Part shown: positions 24,585 to 34,370 of the stretch, one piece after another | How positions within the stretch are numbered: the first letter of the stretch is position 1 | Layout: every line of letters begins with the position of its first letter | Origin: Diabrotica undecimpunctata | Lineage: Eukaryota > Arthropoda > Insecta > Coleoptera > Chrysomelidae | NCBI RefSeq assembly: GCF_040954645.1 | Contig: NC_092804.1 | Location: 148,437,108-148,501,107, forward strand | DNA length: 64,000 nucleotides | Direction: 5' to 3' | Position numbers and translations under genes: made by a program | Notes under the pieces: generated by a model | What the model saw: only the letters and a program-made list of their open reading frames with translations | What the model was told of the DNA's origin: nothing | The model's database searches: none

Positions 24585-26850
24585 GAATAATAATAATAAT
24601 AAAACTTTAATCATCCTTGTACATTATTTACATAATATAGGACACGTCAAAGTAAAAAGAAACGTTAAAGACTACCTATACAATATAAACATACACATAA
24701 ATATAGAAACAACATACAACATATCTAAGACATAAATTCCGATACACTATAAAAACATGACTCGATGAGATAAGTCTTCAATTTATTCTTAAATGCCCTA
24801 TCATCATCTGCTTCACTTTTTAATTTGGATGGGAGCTGATTAAAAAACCTTACGCCGCTATAATAAGGGTTTTTTTCAAACATAAAAGTGTAATGTTTAT
24901 GAGTCCTAAAGAAATCTTTTTTTTTTCTGGTACGATAATTGTGTACATCTGAATTTGATTTCAATCTATTGATATTAGCTTTTGTATACAGAATACTTCT
25001 GTATATAAAAATTGAGGGAACAGTGAGTATTTGATATTTTCTAAAATGCTCTCTATACGTATGTCTATATAGTAAATTAAAAATCAAGCGAATTATGCGC
25101 TTTTGGGCTATAAAAACTTTCGAGACATTTGTTGCACTGCCCCATAGAACAATATTATATGACAAATGTGAATAGATGATAGCGTAATAAACATTAAGTT
25201 TCTGTTCCGTTGTAAATAAGTATTTGAGTTGCAAATAAGCATAGTATCCAGAATTAATTTTCGAACATACATGATTAATATGTACCTCCCAGCTCATATT
25301 ACTGTTTAGATGTAGTCCTAAAAACTTTGTAGTGTCAGATAAAGTGATAAAATCATTGTCGACTTTGACAGAGAAATTTTCCTTTATTGGAGTTTTTATA
25401 TAAAATTGCATACATACTGTTTTACTCGAATTTACTATTAAGGAGTTTTTTTCGCACCAAGACGTAAACTCATGGGCTAAGGTATTGAGTTTTAACCTCA
25501 ATTCCTCAGCATTTTCTGCAGATGCCACCAAAGTCGTGTCATCAGCATACAAAGAAATATTTTCCGTACTCATATATGTAGGCATATCATTGATATAACA
25601 CAGGACCCAGTATTGATCCTTGTGGAACGCCAAGAACAAGGTCATACAAATCTGATTGATAATGACCGACTTTGACATACATCTGTCGATATTCTAGATA
25701 GGACTGTATCCATTTTAAAAAATTACCTCGAAATCCAAGTCCGTTTAGTTTACAAATTGCTACATTTAAATTTATAGAGTCAAAAGCTTTAGTTAAATCA
25801 AAAAAGAGGTCTCCAACAAATTTCTTTTGATCTAATGAACTATAAATGAATTTAAAAAATGTTGTTGATGCACTCTCGGTTGATTTACCTCGAAGAAACC
25901 CATTTTGATATGAACTTATTATGTTATATTTACTAAGAAATGACAACATCCCTTTATGAATGCATTTTTCAATAACCTTATACAGACAGTTGGTACGGTA
26001 ATTGGTCTATAATTTTCTTACACAGTTTTGTTTCCTTTTTTAAATATTGGGGAAACTATACCAATTTTCAAATCAGTGGGAAAAATACCCATCTCTACAG
26101 ATTTATTTATTAAATCAGTTAACGGTTGAATAATGTATACGCTCATATGTTTAACTAGCGTTGTGGAAATGCAATCAATACCCACTGAATTTACATTTTT
26201 TAAGGATGAAATAGTCAATAGGATAGAAGAAGAATGTTTGGTCAACATTTAAGGTCGTATAGTTTTTAAATTGTGAATTTCCATATTTGGCATTTAATAC
26301 ATTTTTTGAAAATGATGAAAAGAATACGCCGAAAGCATTTGCCATCTCTTTTTTATCGTTTATGAAACTTCCTAAGTGTTCGATTTTTTCTGTTTTTATA
26401 CTGTCTTTTTTTTCCAGTTTTGATATTAACTGTTTTCCAAATAAATTTTTGCTTTTGATGGTTATTTTTGTTGTGAAAAGTATTCTGGAAACAATGCTTT
26501 TTTGCTTCTTGAATTTCATGAGTATACTTCTTTTTGTCTTTTTTATATTTTAATTTTACATCAGGGTCTGTCGAATTTTTTGTCAACCAGAAAAGGTTTT
26601 TTAAATCAACTCTCATCTTTAAGATTTCGTTAGAAATCCAGTTGTTAGTATTATTTTAACTTAATTTTTTTACAACCATAGGACAACATATATCAATATG
26701 ATACAATATAATATTTACATAAACAGTATAAGCAGAGTCAATATTGTCGAGATTTTCATAAACAACCTTAAAATCCTCATGATTCAACCTTGTTTGCAAT
26801 GTTGATGTACTTGGTTCAGACAAATTTCTAAATGTTATAGTATTCGTTAT
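24585..26850 (-). pseudogene. CR1/jockey-like non-LTR retrotransposon, 5'-truncated
   Basis: Reverse transcriptase with frame breaks, read on the minus strand. A linker domain (KNLFWLTKNSTD...) lies at about 26,600, then IGIVSPIFKKGN at about 26,050, ISSYQNGFLRGKSTESA at about 25,900, motif A FDLTKAFDSI, motif B GVPQGSILGPVL at about 25,630, catalytic YADDTTLVA at about 25,545, FLGLHLNSNMSW, and a C-terminal domain to the stop at 24,725. The 3' end is an (ATT)n tail at 24,585-24,602. The endonuclease is missing. It inserted between codons of piggyBac 2. The CR1 rather than jockey assignment is uncertain. Confidence 0.87.
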
Positions 26851-26859
26851 GTCATTTGT

Positions 26860-28205
26860 GTGTAGCTACAAGTTCCCAAATTTCAGAGTGTGTAATTTTT
26901 GAAACTAAAAATGAAATTAACTGGAAGAGTCAACCACAACCGACAGGACGTATGCGATCCTGCGACATAATAAAAAACAAAGTACACAAAGTAATGTTAG
27001 CTCCTGGTCAAAGTATAGATGATCCTGTTGATTCCCTTTGTTTGTGGACGAAAAAATTGTAAACGAAATGGTGAAGTGTACAAATAAAGAAGCCCAAAAA
27101 GTCCTGGGGATAGAGATCTGAAAATATTGCGACTCTACAGAGCTATATGCCTTTATTAGACTACTACTAACTGCAGGGCACCTACGTGCCAATATTTATA
27201 ATGTAGATACACTTTGGAGTAAGTTTTATTGACCTTATATATTTAAAGCTTCCATGGGGTTAAAACGATTCAAAAATTTGTTCAATTTGACGATAACCAC
27301 ACTAGCTCTGAACGAAGAAGGAACGAGAAAATAGCAACAATACGCGATGTGTGAAATCAAGTCAACCAAAACTTTTAGAAATACTATTTACCAGGAAAAA
27401 ACACACCGGTAGATGAGCAACTTGTTCCGTATCGAGATGGGTGTCCTTTCAAGCAGTATATGCCTTCAAAACCAGATAAGTATAGCATGAAAATATGGTG
27501 GGCCTGTGGAATACCATATACAGGAAAAAACGGAAATACAGTAGCCAAAGGTCTTGCATCTCAAGCTGTAAAGCAACTCGTTGAGCCTTATTATAATTCC
27601 AAGAGGAATGTGACTTGCGATAACTATTTCACTGATCTTGCTTCTACACATGAATTACTGGCAAATTCACTAACTCCTGTGGGCACAGTGAAAAAAAATA
27701 AGATATTCGTTTCTAGGGAATTTTTACCAAACAAGAACCGTTTAGAGAAATCTTCAATTTTCGGATTCACTCCAAAAGCATCTTTTGTTTCTTATATTCC
27801 ATAAAAACAAAGGGGTGTTTTAGTCCTGTCTACCATGCATCACAATGCTTACTGTGCAGATTATGTTGACAAAAAACCAGATATGATACTCTATTATAAT
27901 AGTACAAAAGGTGGTGTCGATATGCTAGATCAAATGGTTCATTAATATATGTGCAAAAGACAGTTCGTCTTTTGCCTTTATGAATATTTTAGACTTGGCT
28001 GGGATAGCCTCATTTATTACTTGGACAAATTTACATTCAAAATGAAACGAAACCAAAAATGAAAAGCAAAGATTGTTTCTCACAGCGACAGTAGAACAAC
28101 TAGTGTTGCCTTTAATTTTGAGAAGATAATCAATGGGACTACAATGGGAAACAGAACAGTGTATTAAAAAATTCTTATAAGAAGTTAAACCACACAATAA
28201 AAAGA
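26860..28205 (+). pseudogene. piggyBac 2 transposase, central catalytic part
   Basis: Frames join as ...NEINWKSQPQPTGRMRSCDI, LTAGHL, MGLKRFKNLFNL, PVDEQLVPYRDGCPFKQYMP (first Asp at about 27,407), KPDKYSMKIWWACG, GLASQAVKQLVEPYYNSKRN, TCDNYFTDL (second Asp at about 27,620), FLPNKNR, STMHH, YNSTKGGVDMLDQM (third Asp at about 27,920), then a decayed CKRQFVFCLYEYFRL. All three catalytic Asp residues remain, but stops and frameshifts are frequent. The frame is interrupted at about 28,205 by the composite block and resumes at 31,735. Confidence 0.9.
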
Positions 28206-28211
28206 ATAAAA

Positions 28212-28567
28212 ACGGGTGTGGCAGTCCAGTGGAACTGCCGGTGGAAGTTACACTTCTGTACAAGCATTCGTCGTTACAAATTTATTTGGGAGTCAATCTA
28301 CACAATCATTAGATATGTAATGCTATAGGTGAGACATAGCAGAAAAAAAAACAGAATTAATAACAATTCACTAACAATTAATAAACAACTTTTGACCTGT
28401 AATAGGAGTATAGTAAATGAAGGATTAAATCAATATTTTGATGAAAATGTATATTTCTATTTTCATATACCTATGTATGAAAGGAGTTGAATGCATATGT
28501 AATGATTTCACAGATTCACTCCCATACAAATTTCCAACGTGGAGCGCGCGTATAGAAGTAGAACTTC
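28212..28567 (+). mobile_element. tRNA-type TIR element, 356-bp deletion derivative (copy 1)
   Basis: It begins ACGGGTGTGGCAGTCCAGTG, has a small GGCAGTCC/GGAACTGCC hairpin, then the left inverted repeat (ACTTCTGTAC...GGGAGTCAATCT...). It ends in the inverted right repeat (GGGAGTGAATCTG on the other strand ... GTATAGAAGTAGAACTTC). The internal part of the longer copies, including the tRNA, is missing; the joint is at GAATGCA|TATGTAATG, near 28,494. Its left side abuts piggyBac 2 and its right side abuts the satellite array. Confidence 0.8.
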
Positions 28568-30795
28568 AAAAATCTAAACACGTGGCCAAAAATTATGCAC
28601 CGTTTTGCCGGAAAATCGAAAAAACTGTAGACCATTGGATTTTTATCAAATTTGGTTAATCGGCTATATTGGCGTCAATTTTGGACCGAGAGTCAAGCGA
28701 GTGCACATTTCCTACATAAAATTGCCGCTCGTTCTTCTGCCGTTCTCAGAATTTTCCTATATCTAACTGTTCGTAAGAAAAATTTCCACTTGGATGTCTG
28801 TATTCGCTGAAAATTTCGAGAAAATTAAAAGTGTATATTTGTTTAAAATTTGAATTTTTTCGAATAAGGGTGACTTGCTGATTGAAAAAATCTAAACATG
28901 TTGCTAAAAATTATGCACCGTTTTGCCGGAAAATCGAAAAAACTGTAGATTTTTTTATTCGATTTTTCCTCTTTTCCGGCAAACTAGGGTTAAGGGATAA
29001 GAAAAAAACACATGTTTGGAATAAGCTGGACCAAGTGCATTTACCAAAACATTAAACATAATTTTTTTTTTTGTAAAATTTGGAAAAAATTTTCCAAAGG
29101 GGGTAGGTACCCTTGGATTTTTATCAAATTTGGTTAATCGAACATATTGGCGTCAATTTTGGTCCAAGAGTCAAGTGAATACACATTTCCTACATGAAAT
29201 TGGCCATTCGTGCTTCTGCCATACTCGGAATTTTCCTACATCTATCAGTTCGTGAGAAAAATTTCCCCTTGGACGTCTGTAATTGCTGAAAATTTCATGA
29301 AAATTAGAAGTGTATATTTTGTTTAAAATTTAAATTACTTCGATTAAGGTTGACTTGCTGATTAAAAAAATCTCAACACGTGGCCAGAAATTATGCACCG
29401 TTTTGCCAGAAAATCGAAAAAACTGTAGACCATTTGATTTTTATCAAATTTCGTTAATCGACTATATTGGCGTCAATTTTGGTCCAAGAGTCAAGCGAAT
29501 GGACATTTCCTACATAAAATTGGCCGCTCGTTCTTCTGCCATACTCAGAATTTTCCTACATCCAACGGTTCGTGGAAAAAATTCCCACTTGGATGTCTGT
29601 ATTTACTGAAAATTTCGTGAAAATTAAAAGTGTATATTTTGTTTAAAATTTGAATTTTTTCGATTAAGGGTGACTTGCTAAATAAAAAAATCTAAACACG
29701 TGGCCAGAAATTATGCACAGTTTTGCCGGAAAATCGAAAAAACTGTAGACCATTGGATTTTTATCAAATTTCGTCAATCGGCTATATTGGCGTCAATTTT
29801 GGGACAAGAGTCAAGCGAATGGACATCTCCTACATAAAATTGGCCGCTCGTTTTTCTGCCCTACTTAGAATTTTACTACATCTAACGGTTCGTGAGAAAA
29901 ATTTCCACTTGAATGTCTGTATTTGTTGAAAATTTCGTGAAAATTAAAAGTGAATATATTGTTTGAAATTTGAATTATTTCGATTAAGGGTAACTTGTTG
30001 TTTAAAAAAAAATAAACATGTGGCTAGAAATTATGCACCATTTTGCCGAAAAATGGAAAAAACTGTAGACCATTGGATTTTTATCAAATTTCGTTAATTG
30101 GCTATGTTGGCGTCAATTTTGGGACGAGAGTCAAGCGAATGGACATTTCTTACATAAAATTGGCCGCTCGTTCTTCTGCCATACTCAGAATTTTCCTACA
30201 TCTAACGGTTCGTGAGAAAAATTTCTACTTGGATGTAAGTATTCGTTGAAAATTTCGAGAAAATTAAAAGTGTATATTTTGGTTGAAATTTGAATTATTT
30301 CGATTAAGGGTGGTTTGCTGATTAAAAAAATCTAAACATGTGGCTAAAAATTATGCACGGTTTTGCCGGAAAATCGAAAAAATTGTACATTTTTTTTTCG
30401 ATTTTTCCTCTTTTCCGACAAACTGGGGTTAAGAAATAAGAAAAAAAACACATGTTTGGAATAAGCTGGACCAGGTGCATGTAACAAAACATTAAACACA
30501 ATTTTTTTTTGTAAAATTTGGAAAATTTTTTCCAAGGGGGTACCCTTGGATTTTTATCAAATTTGGTTAATCGGCTATATTGGCGTCAATTTTGGTCCAA
30601 GAGTCAAGCGAATACACATTTTCTACATAAAATTGGCCGCTCGTTCTTCTGCCATACTCGGAATTTTCCTACGTCTATCAGTTCGTTAGAAAAATTTCCC
30701 CTTGGATGTCTGTAATTGCTGAAAATTTCGTGAAAATTAGAAGGGTATATTTTATTTAAAATTTGAATTACTTCGATTAAGGGTGACTTGCTAAA
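28568..30795 (+). repeat. Satellite-like tandem array, about 320-bp monomer
   Basis: The word ATTATGCAC recurs at 28,592, 28,910, 29,390, 29,710, 30,030 and 30,350, giving periods of 318, 480, 320, 320 and 320. Four monomers are type A. The two at about 28,900-29,380 and 30,340-30,795 are type B, with about 160 bp inserted after AAACTGTAG. Open frames of 60-85 codons repeat with the monomers and look incidental. Both ends of the array coincide with ends of the flanking TIR elements. Confidence 0.95.
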
Positions 30796-30805
30796 TAAAA
30801 TAAAA

Positions 30806-31729
30806 ACGGGTGTGGCAGTCCAGTGGAACTGCCGGTGGAATTTACACTTCTATACACACATTCGCCGTTACAAATTTACTTGGGAGTCAATCTGCACAAT
30901 CAGTACATATGTAATGCTATAGGTAAGACATAGCAGAAAGAGAAACAGAATTAATTACAACTTACGAACAATTAATAAACAACTTTTGACCTGTAATAGG
31001 AGTATAGTAAATGAAGGATTGAATCAATATTTTAATGAAAATGTTTATTTTTATTTTCATATACCTATGTATGAAAGGAGTTGAATGCAAAATTTTTTTA
31101 CACTTACTCTGCAGTAAAATTTATTGTTTATTTTGTTATTAATATAATAATACAATACAAATTAAAATGCAATATTCATAAGTATTTAAAAATGACAATA
31201 ATATACATAAAAAAATACACTACAATACAGTGCAACATAATTCAATATAATAATACAATACAAATTAAAACGAAATATTCATAAGTATTTAAAAATGACA
31301 ATAATACACATAACTTTTCTACTTACGTATATATGTTTAATTTACCATGTAATAATATTATTAAAAAAGTCCTCCCCCGACTGGGAATCGAACCCCGGTC
31401 TCCCGCGTGACAGGCGGAGATACTGACTACTATACTACCGAGGACATGACACAAACGTTTTTCAAAATTGACAGTTCTGGATCATACAGTGATTTATTGA
31501 GATTATTATTTTAAAATACAAAAGGCTAATATAATTATGAACATTTAATAAATAATACAAAACATATCACATAAATAATAATGTTATAAATTTTTATATT
31601 CGAGAGACGAAGAGAGAGAAAATATATCTTCGTCTCTTCCTTACTTATTATCTTACATATGTAATGATTTCACAGATTCACTCCCATACAAATTTCCAAC
31701 GTGAAGCGCGCGTATAGAAGTATTACTTC
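30806..31729 (+). mobile_element. tRNA-Asp-carrying TIR element, 924 bp (copy 2)
   Basis: The left end ACGGGTGTGGCAGTCC and the following inverted repeat match copy 1. The terminal inverted repeats of about 75 bp lie at 30,838-30,914 and 31,655-31,729 and share ACTTCTATAC, GGGAGTNAATCTG and ATCATTACATATGTAA. Inside are two direct repeats of about 70 bp (from 31,141 and 31,246, both ending ATAAGTATTTAAAAATGACA) and a tRNA-Asp-like gene on the opposite strand. No protein is encoded, so it is non-autonomous. The right end rejoins piggyBac 2 coding sequence. Confidence 0.85.
31372..31444 (-). tRNA. tRNA-Asp(GTC)-like gene inside TIR element
   Basis: It starts TCCTCGGTAGTATAGTAG, has anticodon loop CTGTCAC (anticodon GTC) on a stem ending GCGGG, and an intact B box GGTTCGATTCC. 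It is followed by a T6 terminator. Differences from the usual eukaryotic tRNA-Asp are one extra G in the 3' acceptor strand (73 instead of 72 nt) and a CCCAG instead of CCCCG T-stem strand. It may be a pseudogene or weakly active. Confidence 0.9.
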
Positions 31730-31734
31730 AAAAA

Positions 31735-31835
31735 GCCTTTAGTTTTAACAAGGAAAAGGTATAACATCCAACAAAAAAGGACAGGAGTCTAATTAAAAAC
31801 ATTTGTAAGCAATGCAATAAAAAAAATGACTAATC
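31735..31835 (+). pseudogene. piggyBac 2 transposase, C-terminal remnant
   Basis: In one frame: KAFSFNKEKV, a stop, HPTKKDRSLIKNICKQCNKKND, stop. The DRxxxxxxCxxC arrangement matches the cysteine-rich C-terminus of piggyBac transposases. It is the piece displaced 3.5 kb downstream by the composite insertion, and so supports the nesting order. Confidence 0.6.
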
Positions 31836-31880
31836 TATTTTTATTGTTTCTTTTTAACCTAATACTTAATAATAATTTAA

Positions 31881-31966
31881 TTTGTCATATCAATTTGCTA
31901 TTCTAGTTGGGAATAAGCTAATATTGTGGCTTAGTCCCAACTAAAATACTTAATTGATATGACAAA
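31881..31966. repeat. 86-bp hairpin
   Basis: The outer 39 bases on each side are inverted with about 33 matches (TTTGTCATATCAATT...TAGTTGGGA), leaving only a few loop bases. It lies in the 3' non-coding part of piggyBac 2. It looks like a short fold-back insertion. Confidence 0.75.
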
Positions 31967-32309
31967 GTATTGACAAAAGTTTTCTTACATTTTATTATTT
32001 AGTGCAAATCCTTCAGGTAGATGGCACCCGCGAGGTAGACAGCGTACTATAGTAGTACCTTTTTTTTAATCTAGACAATTTAAATTTAACTTTAATAAAA
32101 AATCAAAAAAGAATATTAGAAATATATGGGTAAATATGAATAGTACATTTAACAACAGTGGTTGGCCCAACAGACCCGAGTTGCCGGTCACGTAAGTAAA
32201 ATGTGTTAGAAAATGTGTTGCCCGGGTTAGAAAAGATTACAGTAATGAAAAATAGCAATTCACAGACAACAGCCAATTCAGTTTTTTATTTTTCTGAAGC
32301 TATTTTCTT

Positions 32310-32575
32310 GTGGCATTTTAAAGTAATTACTATTTAAATGGGAATAAGCCACAATTAAAGGTTAAAGTACCTTTATTGACGTTTCAATTTCCACTTCGGA
32401 AATCGTTCTCAAATTATAAACATTAGTAAATTAAACAAAAAAACAAAATTTGTTTAATTTACTAATATTTCTATTTTGAGAACGATTTTAGAAGTGGAAA
32501 TTGAAACGTCAATAAACGTACTTTAACCTTTAATTGTGGCTTATTTCCTTTTAAATAGTAATTACTTAAACAAAT
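32310..32575. repeat. Fold-back pair of PLE-type terminal repeats (family 'GGGAATAAGCC')
   Basis: Two inverted arms of about 110 bp share AAATAGTAATTACTT, GGGAATAAGCCACAATTAA, AAAGTACGTTTATTGACG, TTTCAATTTCCACTTC and GTTCTCAAA around a short centre. The arm read on the minus strand has TTGAGAACGATTTCC, GAAGT, GGAAATTGAAACGTC, a hammerhead-like core with an 8-bp stem II. A related pair lies at 39,445-39,625 and a single decayed piece at about 33,605-33,680. Confidence 0.75.
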
Positions 32576-33074
32576 GTTAAATACATACGAAATTGACAAT
32601 TATTATTAATAATTAGTTTTTTAATTATATGTTTTTAATTTATGTACAAAATGAATGTAGTATTGAGAACTGGGTTTCTAAAAATTCATCATAATTTATC
32701 TTTTCAATCCCAAACGGAAAACAAAGGGAAAATCTAGTACTGGCAAATCACGTTAGTCTTGTGGAAGAGCATGTAATTAAAAACAATAATAATAAAAGTT
32801 ATGATATAAAAGCAAAAGTCATCAGGCAAGTTTCAGTTAGCTTGAAGCCTTGACATATCATTTAAGGTATATTATTTAAATTTTTCCTATTTCAATTGCA
32901 TAAAAATGAAATTATGTGATATTTACTTTTTGATATTAATAGCACGAATCAATTTTTTTCTTTTCTGTAAGTTATATGTAATCTTTGGAAAACTACACTC
33001 ACTATTTTTGCTATTATTAGCACAATTGTATACGTAACGTGTATTTGCACCCAGTTTTGATACAATTTTTGCGT

Positions 33075-33545
33075 AAAAAGATAAGTCCAATTTTGTCATA
33101 TTTCTCCGCTACGTACGCTGGCATCGTTTCAAGATACCCTACCATGATTACGCACGAAGCAAATAGATAGAGCTCAAAATATTATGCTTTATAAAATTCC
33201 TGAATATAATTCTAATGTACAAACTGATCGCATAGGCTACGATAAAACTCAGGTGTGTGAGGTTTTTCGTTTACTTGGCTTACAACAGGAGGAATTCACC
33301 ATATCACATGTTGTCGGAGATGGCAAAGTGTTCGGTTATCATCAAGCTAGATAGTCAAAGTTATATGTAAAGCTAACACGGTGAAATTTGCTCTTAAGTC
33401 TAGTATTAAAGTCTAGAAATACTGTTTACAAAATCTCTAAGGGTCAAACTAAGATAGAGCAAGACGCTTACAAGGCAGCTAAAAAGGAACTAGGTGAAAG
33501 AAAATCTGTTCCTACAGTTTGTGAAGTTAAACTAAAAAAAAACTA
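33075..33545 (+). pseudogene. Non-LTR retrotransposon ORF1-like remnant
   Basis: Read with frame changes: IMLYKIPEYNSNVQTDRIGY, DKTQVCEVFRLLGLQQEEF, HVVGDGKVFGYHQAR, then KSRNTVYKISKGQTKIEQDAYKAAKKELGERKS. This is the layout of ORF1 proteins of insect CR1-like elements (nxPE...eRi..D...v..il..LG...kv.R.G....rplkv...d.t..qr...). No ORF2 follows. The call rests on pattern only. Confidence 0.45.
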
Positions 33546-33815
33546 GTATCCTTCCCATTAACAGTTTTTTACCAAAATGTTTGAGGCATTCGTACAAAGA
33601 TTTCCGAGACTTAAATTGTGGCTTATTTAAAATAAAAATAGTAACTGCATTAAGATGCCATAAGAAACTAGCATCAGAACAAAACATCCTTACATCATGT
33701 GAACTCAAATTATTCTTAAATAATAAACAATGTTTACATACTAAAACTCATAAGTAACACTCCATCAATAAGTTGAAACCTTAAACCGTTCTAATGTTGT
33801 CTTTTATTATTTCAG

Positions 33816-33921
33816 CCTGTTTTCCGATCTCCGGAATCTCTCCGGAACAACTCTTATGAACCTATTGGCCGCTCTCTTCATGACCCAACTGCTTTATGTC
33901 GTCGGAGTAGGTGGAGTGCCA
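33816..33921 (+). CDS. Internal exon, class B/adhesion-type 7TM receptor (TM2 region)
   Basis: The 106-bp segment lies between a good acceptor (TTTTATTATTTCAG) and a consensus donor (GTAAGT at 33,922). After one base completing a split codon it encodes 35 uninterrupted residues: LFSDLRNLSGTTLMNLL, then AALFMTQLLYVVGVGGVP. The pattern of a short loop RNLxG followed by a hydrophobic helix with NLxxALFxxQLLYVVGVG fits the second transmembrane helix of secretin/adhesion-type receptors. It is clearly richer in GC than its surroundings and has no stop or frameshift, unlike the transposon relics. No other exon of the gene was found, so the rest must lie far off in either direction. Confidence 0.7.
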
Positions 33922-34311
33922 GTAAGTATTGTACACTAAGAAAACATAATAAAATGATAACAATTTAAGCTCAATTTGCAGGAAATTATTTATTTCATAA
34001 ATATTTGTGAGTTTAAAAATAATTTCATTAAAATGGTGTAATTTCAAATGATTTTTAAATATTTTGAGATATAGCAATAAATTTGAATTTTAAGCTTTAG
34101 TTTGACTAGTAATTATTGTATAATTATTAAATTCCAATTGTTAGGAGCTGCAATCTCAAAAGTGAAAATAGCTGTGATGATTACCAACCTCCTTAGAGGA
34201 GACGGTACCTAAAGAAGAAGAATTGTTAGGAAAACAAACTCATTTCTACTTTCGAGGGCGACGTGTAGTGTCTCTATTAAAGTAGTAATTACTTAGCTGC
34301 TTTATTTATTT

Positions 34312-34370
34312 CTTCTTCTTCTTCTTCTTCTTCTTCTTCTTCTTCTTCGTTTTCTTCTTCTTCTTCTTTT
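34312..34370. repeat. (TTC)n tract = (GAA)n tail of minus-strand retrotransposon
   Basis: About 58 bp of TTC repeats with few changes, directly 3' (minus strand) of the RTE-like relic. Confidence 0.9.

Larger units (their letters stand above)
24368..32229 (+). mobile_element. piggyBac element 2, split by two later insertions
   Basis: The left end is TTAA at 24,368-24,371 followed by CCCTTATCCAGGCAAGG. Coding pieces lie at 24,460-24,584, 26,860-28,205 and 31,735-31,835. The interruptions are a CR1-like retrotransposon and a composite tRNA-element/satellite block. The proposed right end is the GGG before TTAG at 32,226-32,229; just inside it, on the minus strand, GGCAACTCGGGTCTGTTGGG resembles the left subterminal GGCAAGGTGGGTCCAACGGG. 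Without the insertions the element is about 2.06 kb. The left end is strong; the right end is tentative. Confidence 0.65.

Noticed and set aside
28438..30249. Recurring 60-85-codon frames in the satellite array
   Set aside because: They repeat only because the 320-bp monomer repeats; frames are disrupted in other monomers and match no family.
28568..30795. CRISPR-like reading of the regular 320-bp period
   Set aside because: The repeats are long tandem monomers without unique spacers, in an animal genome.
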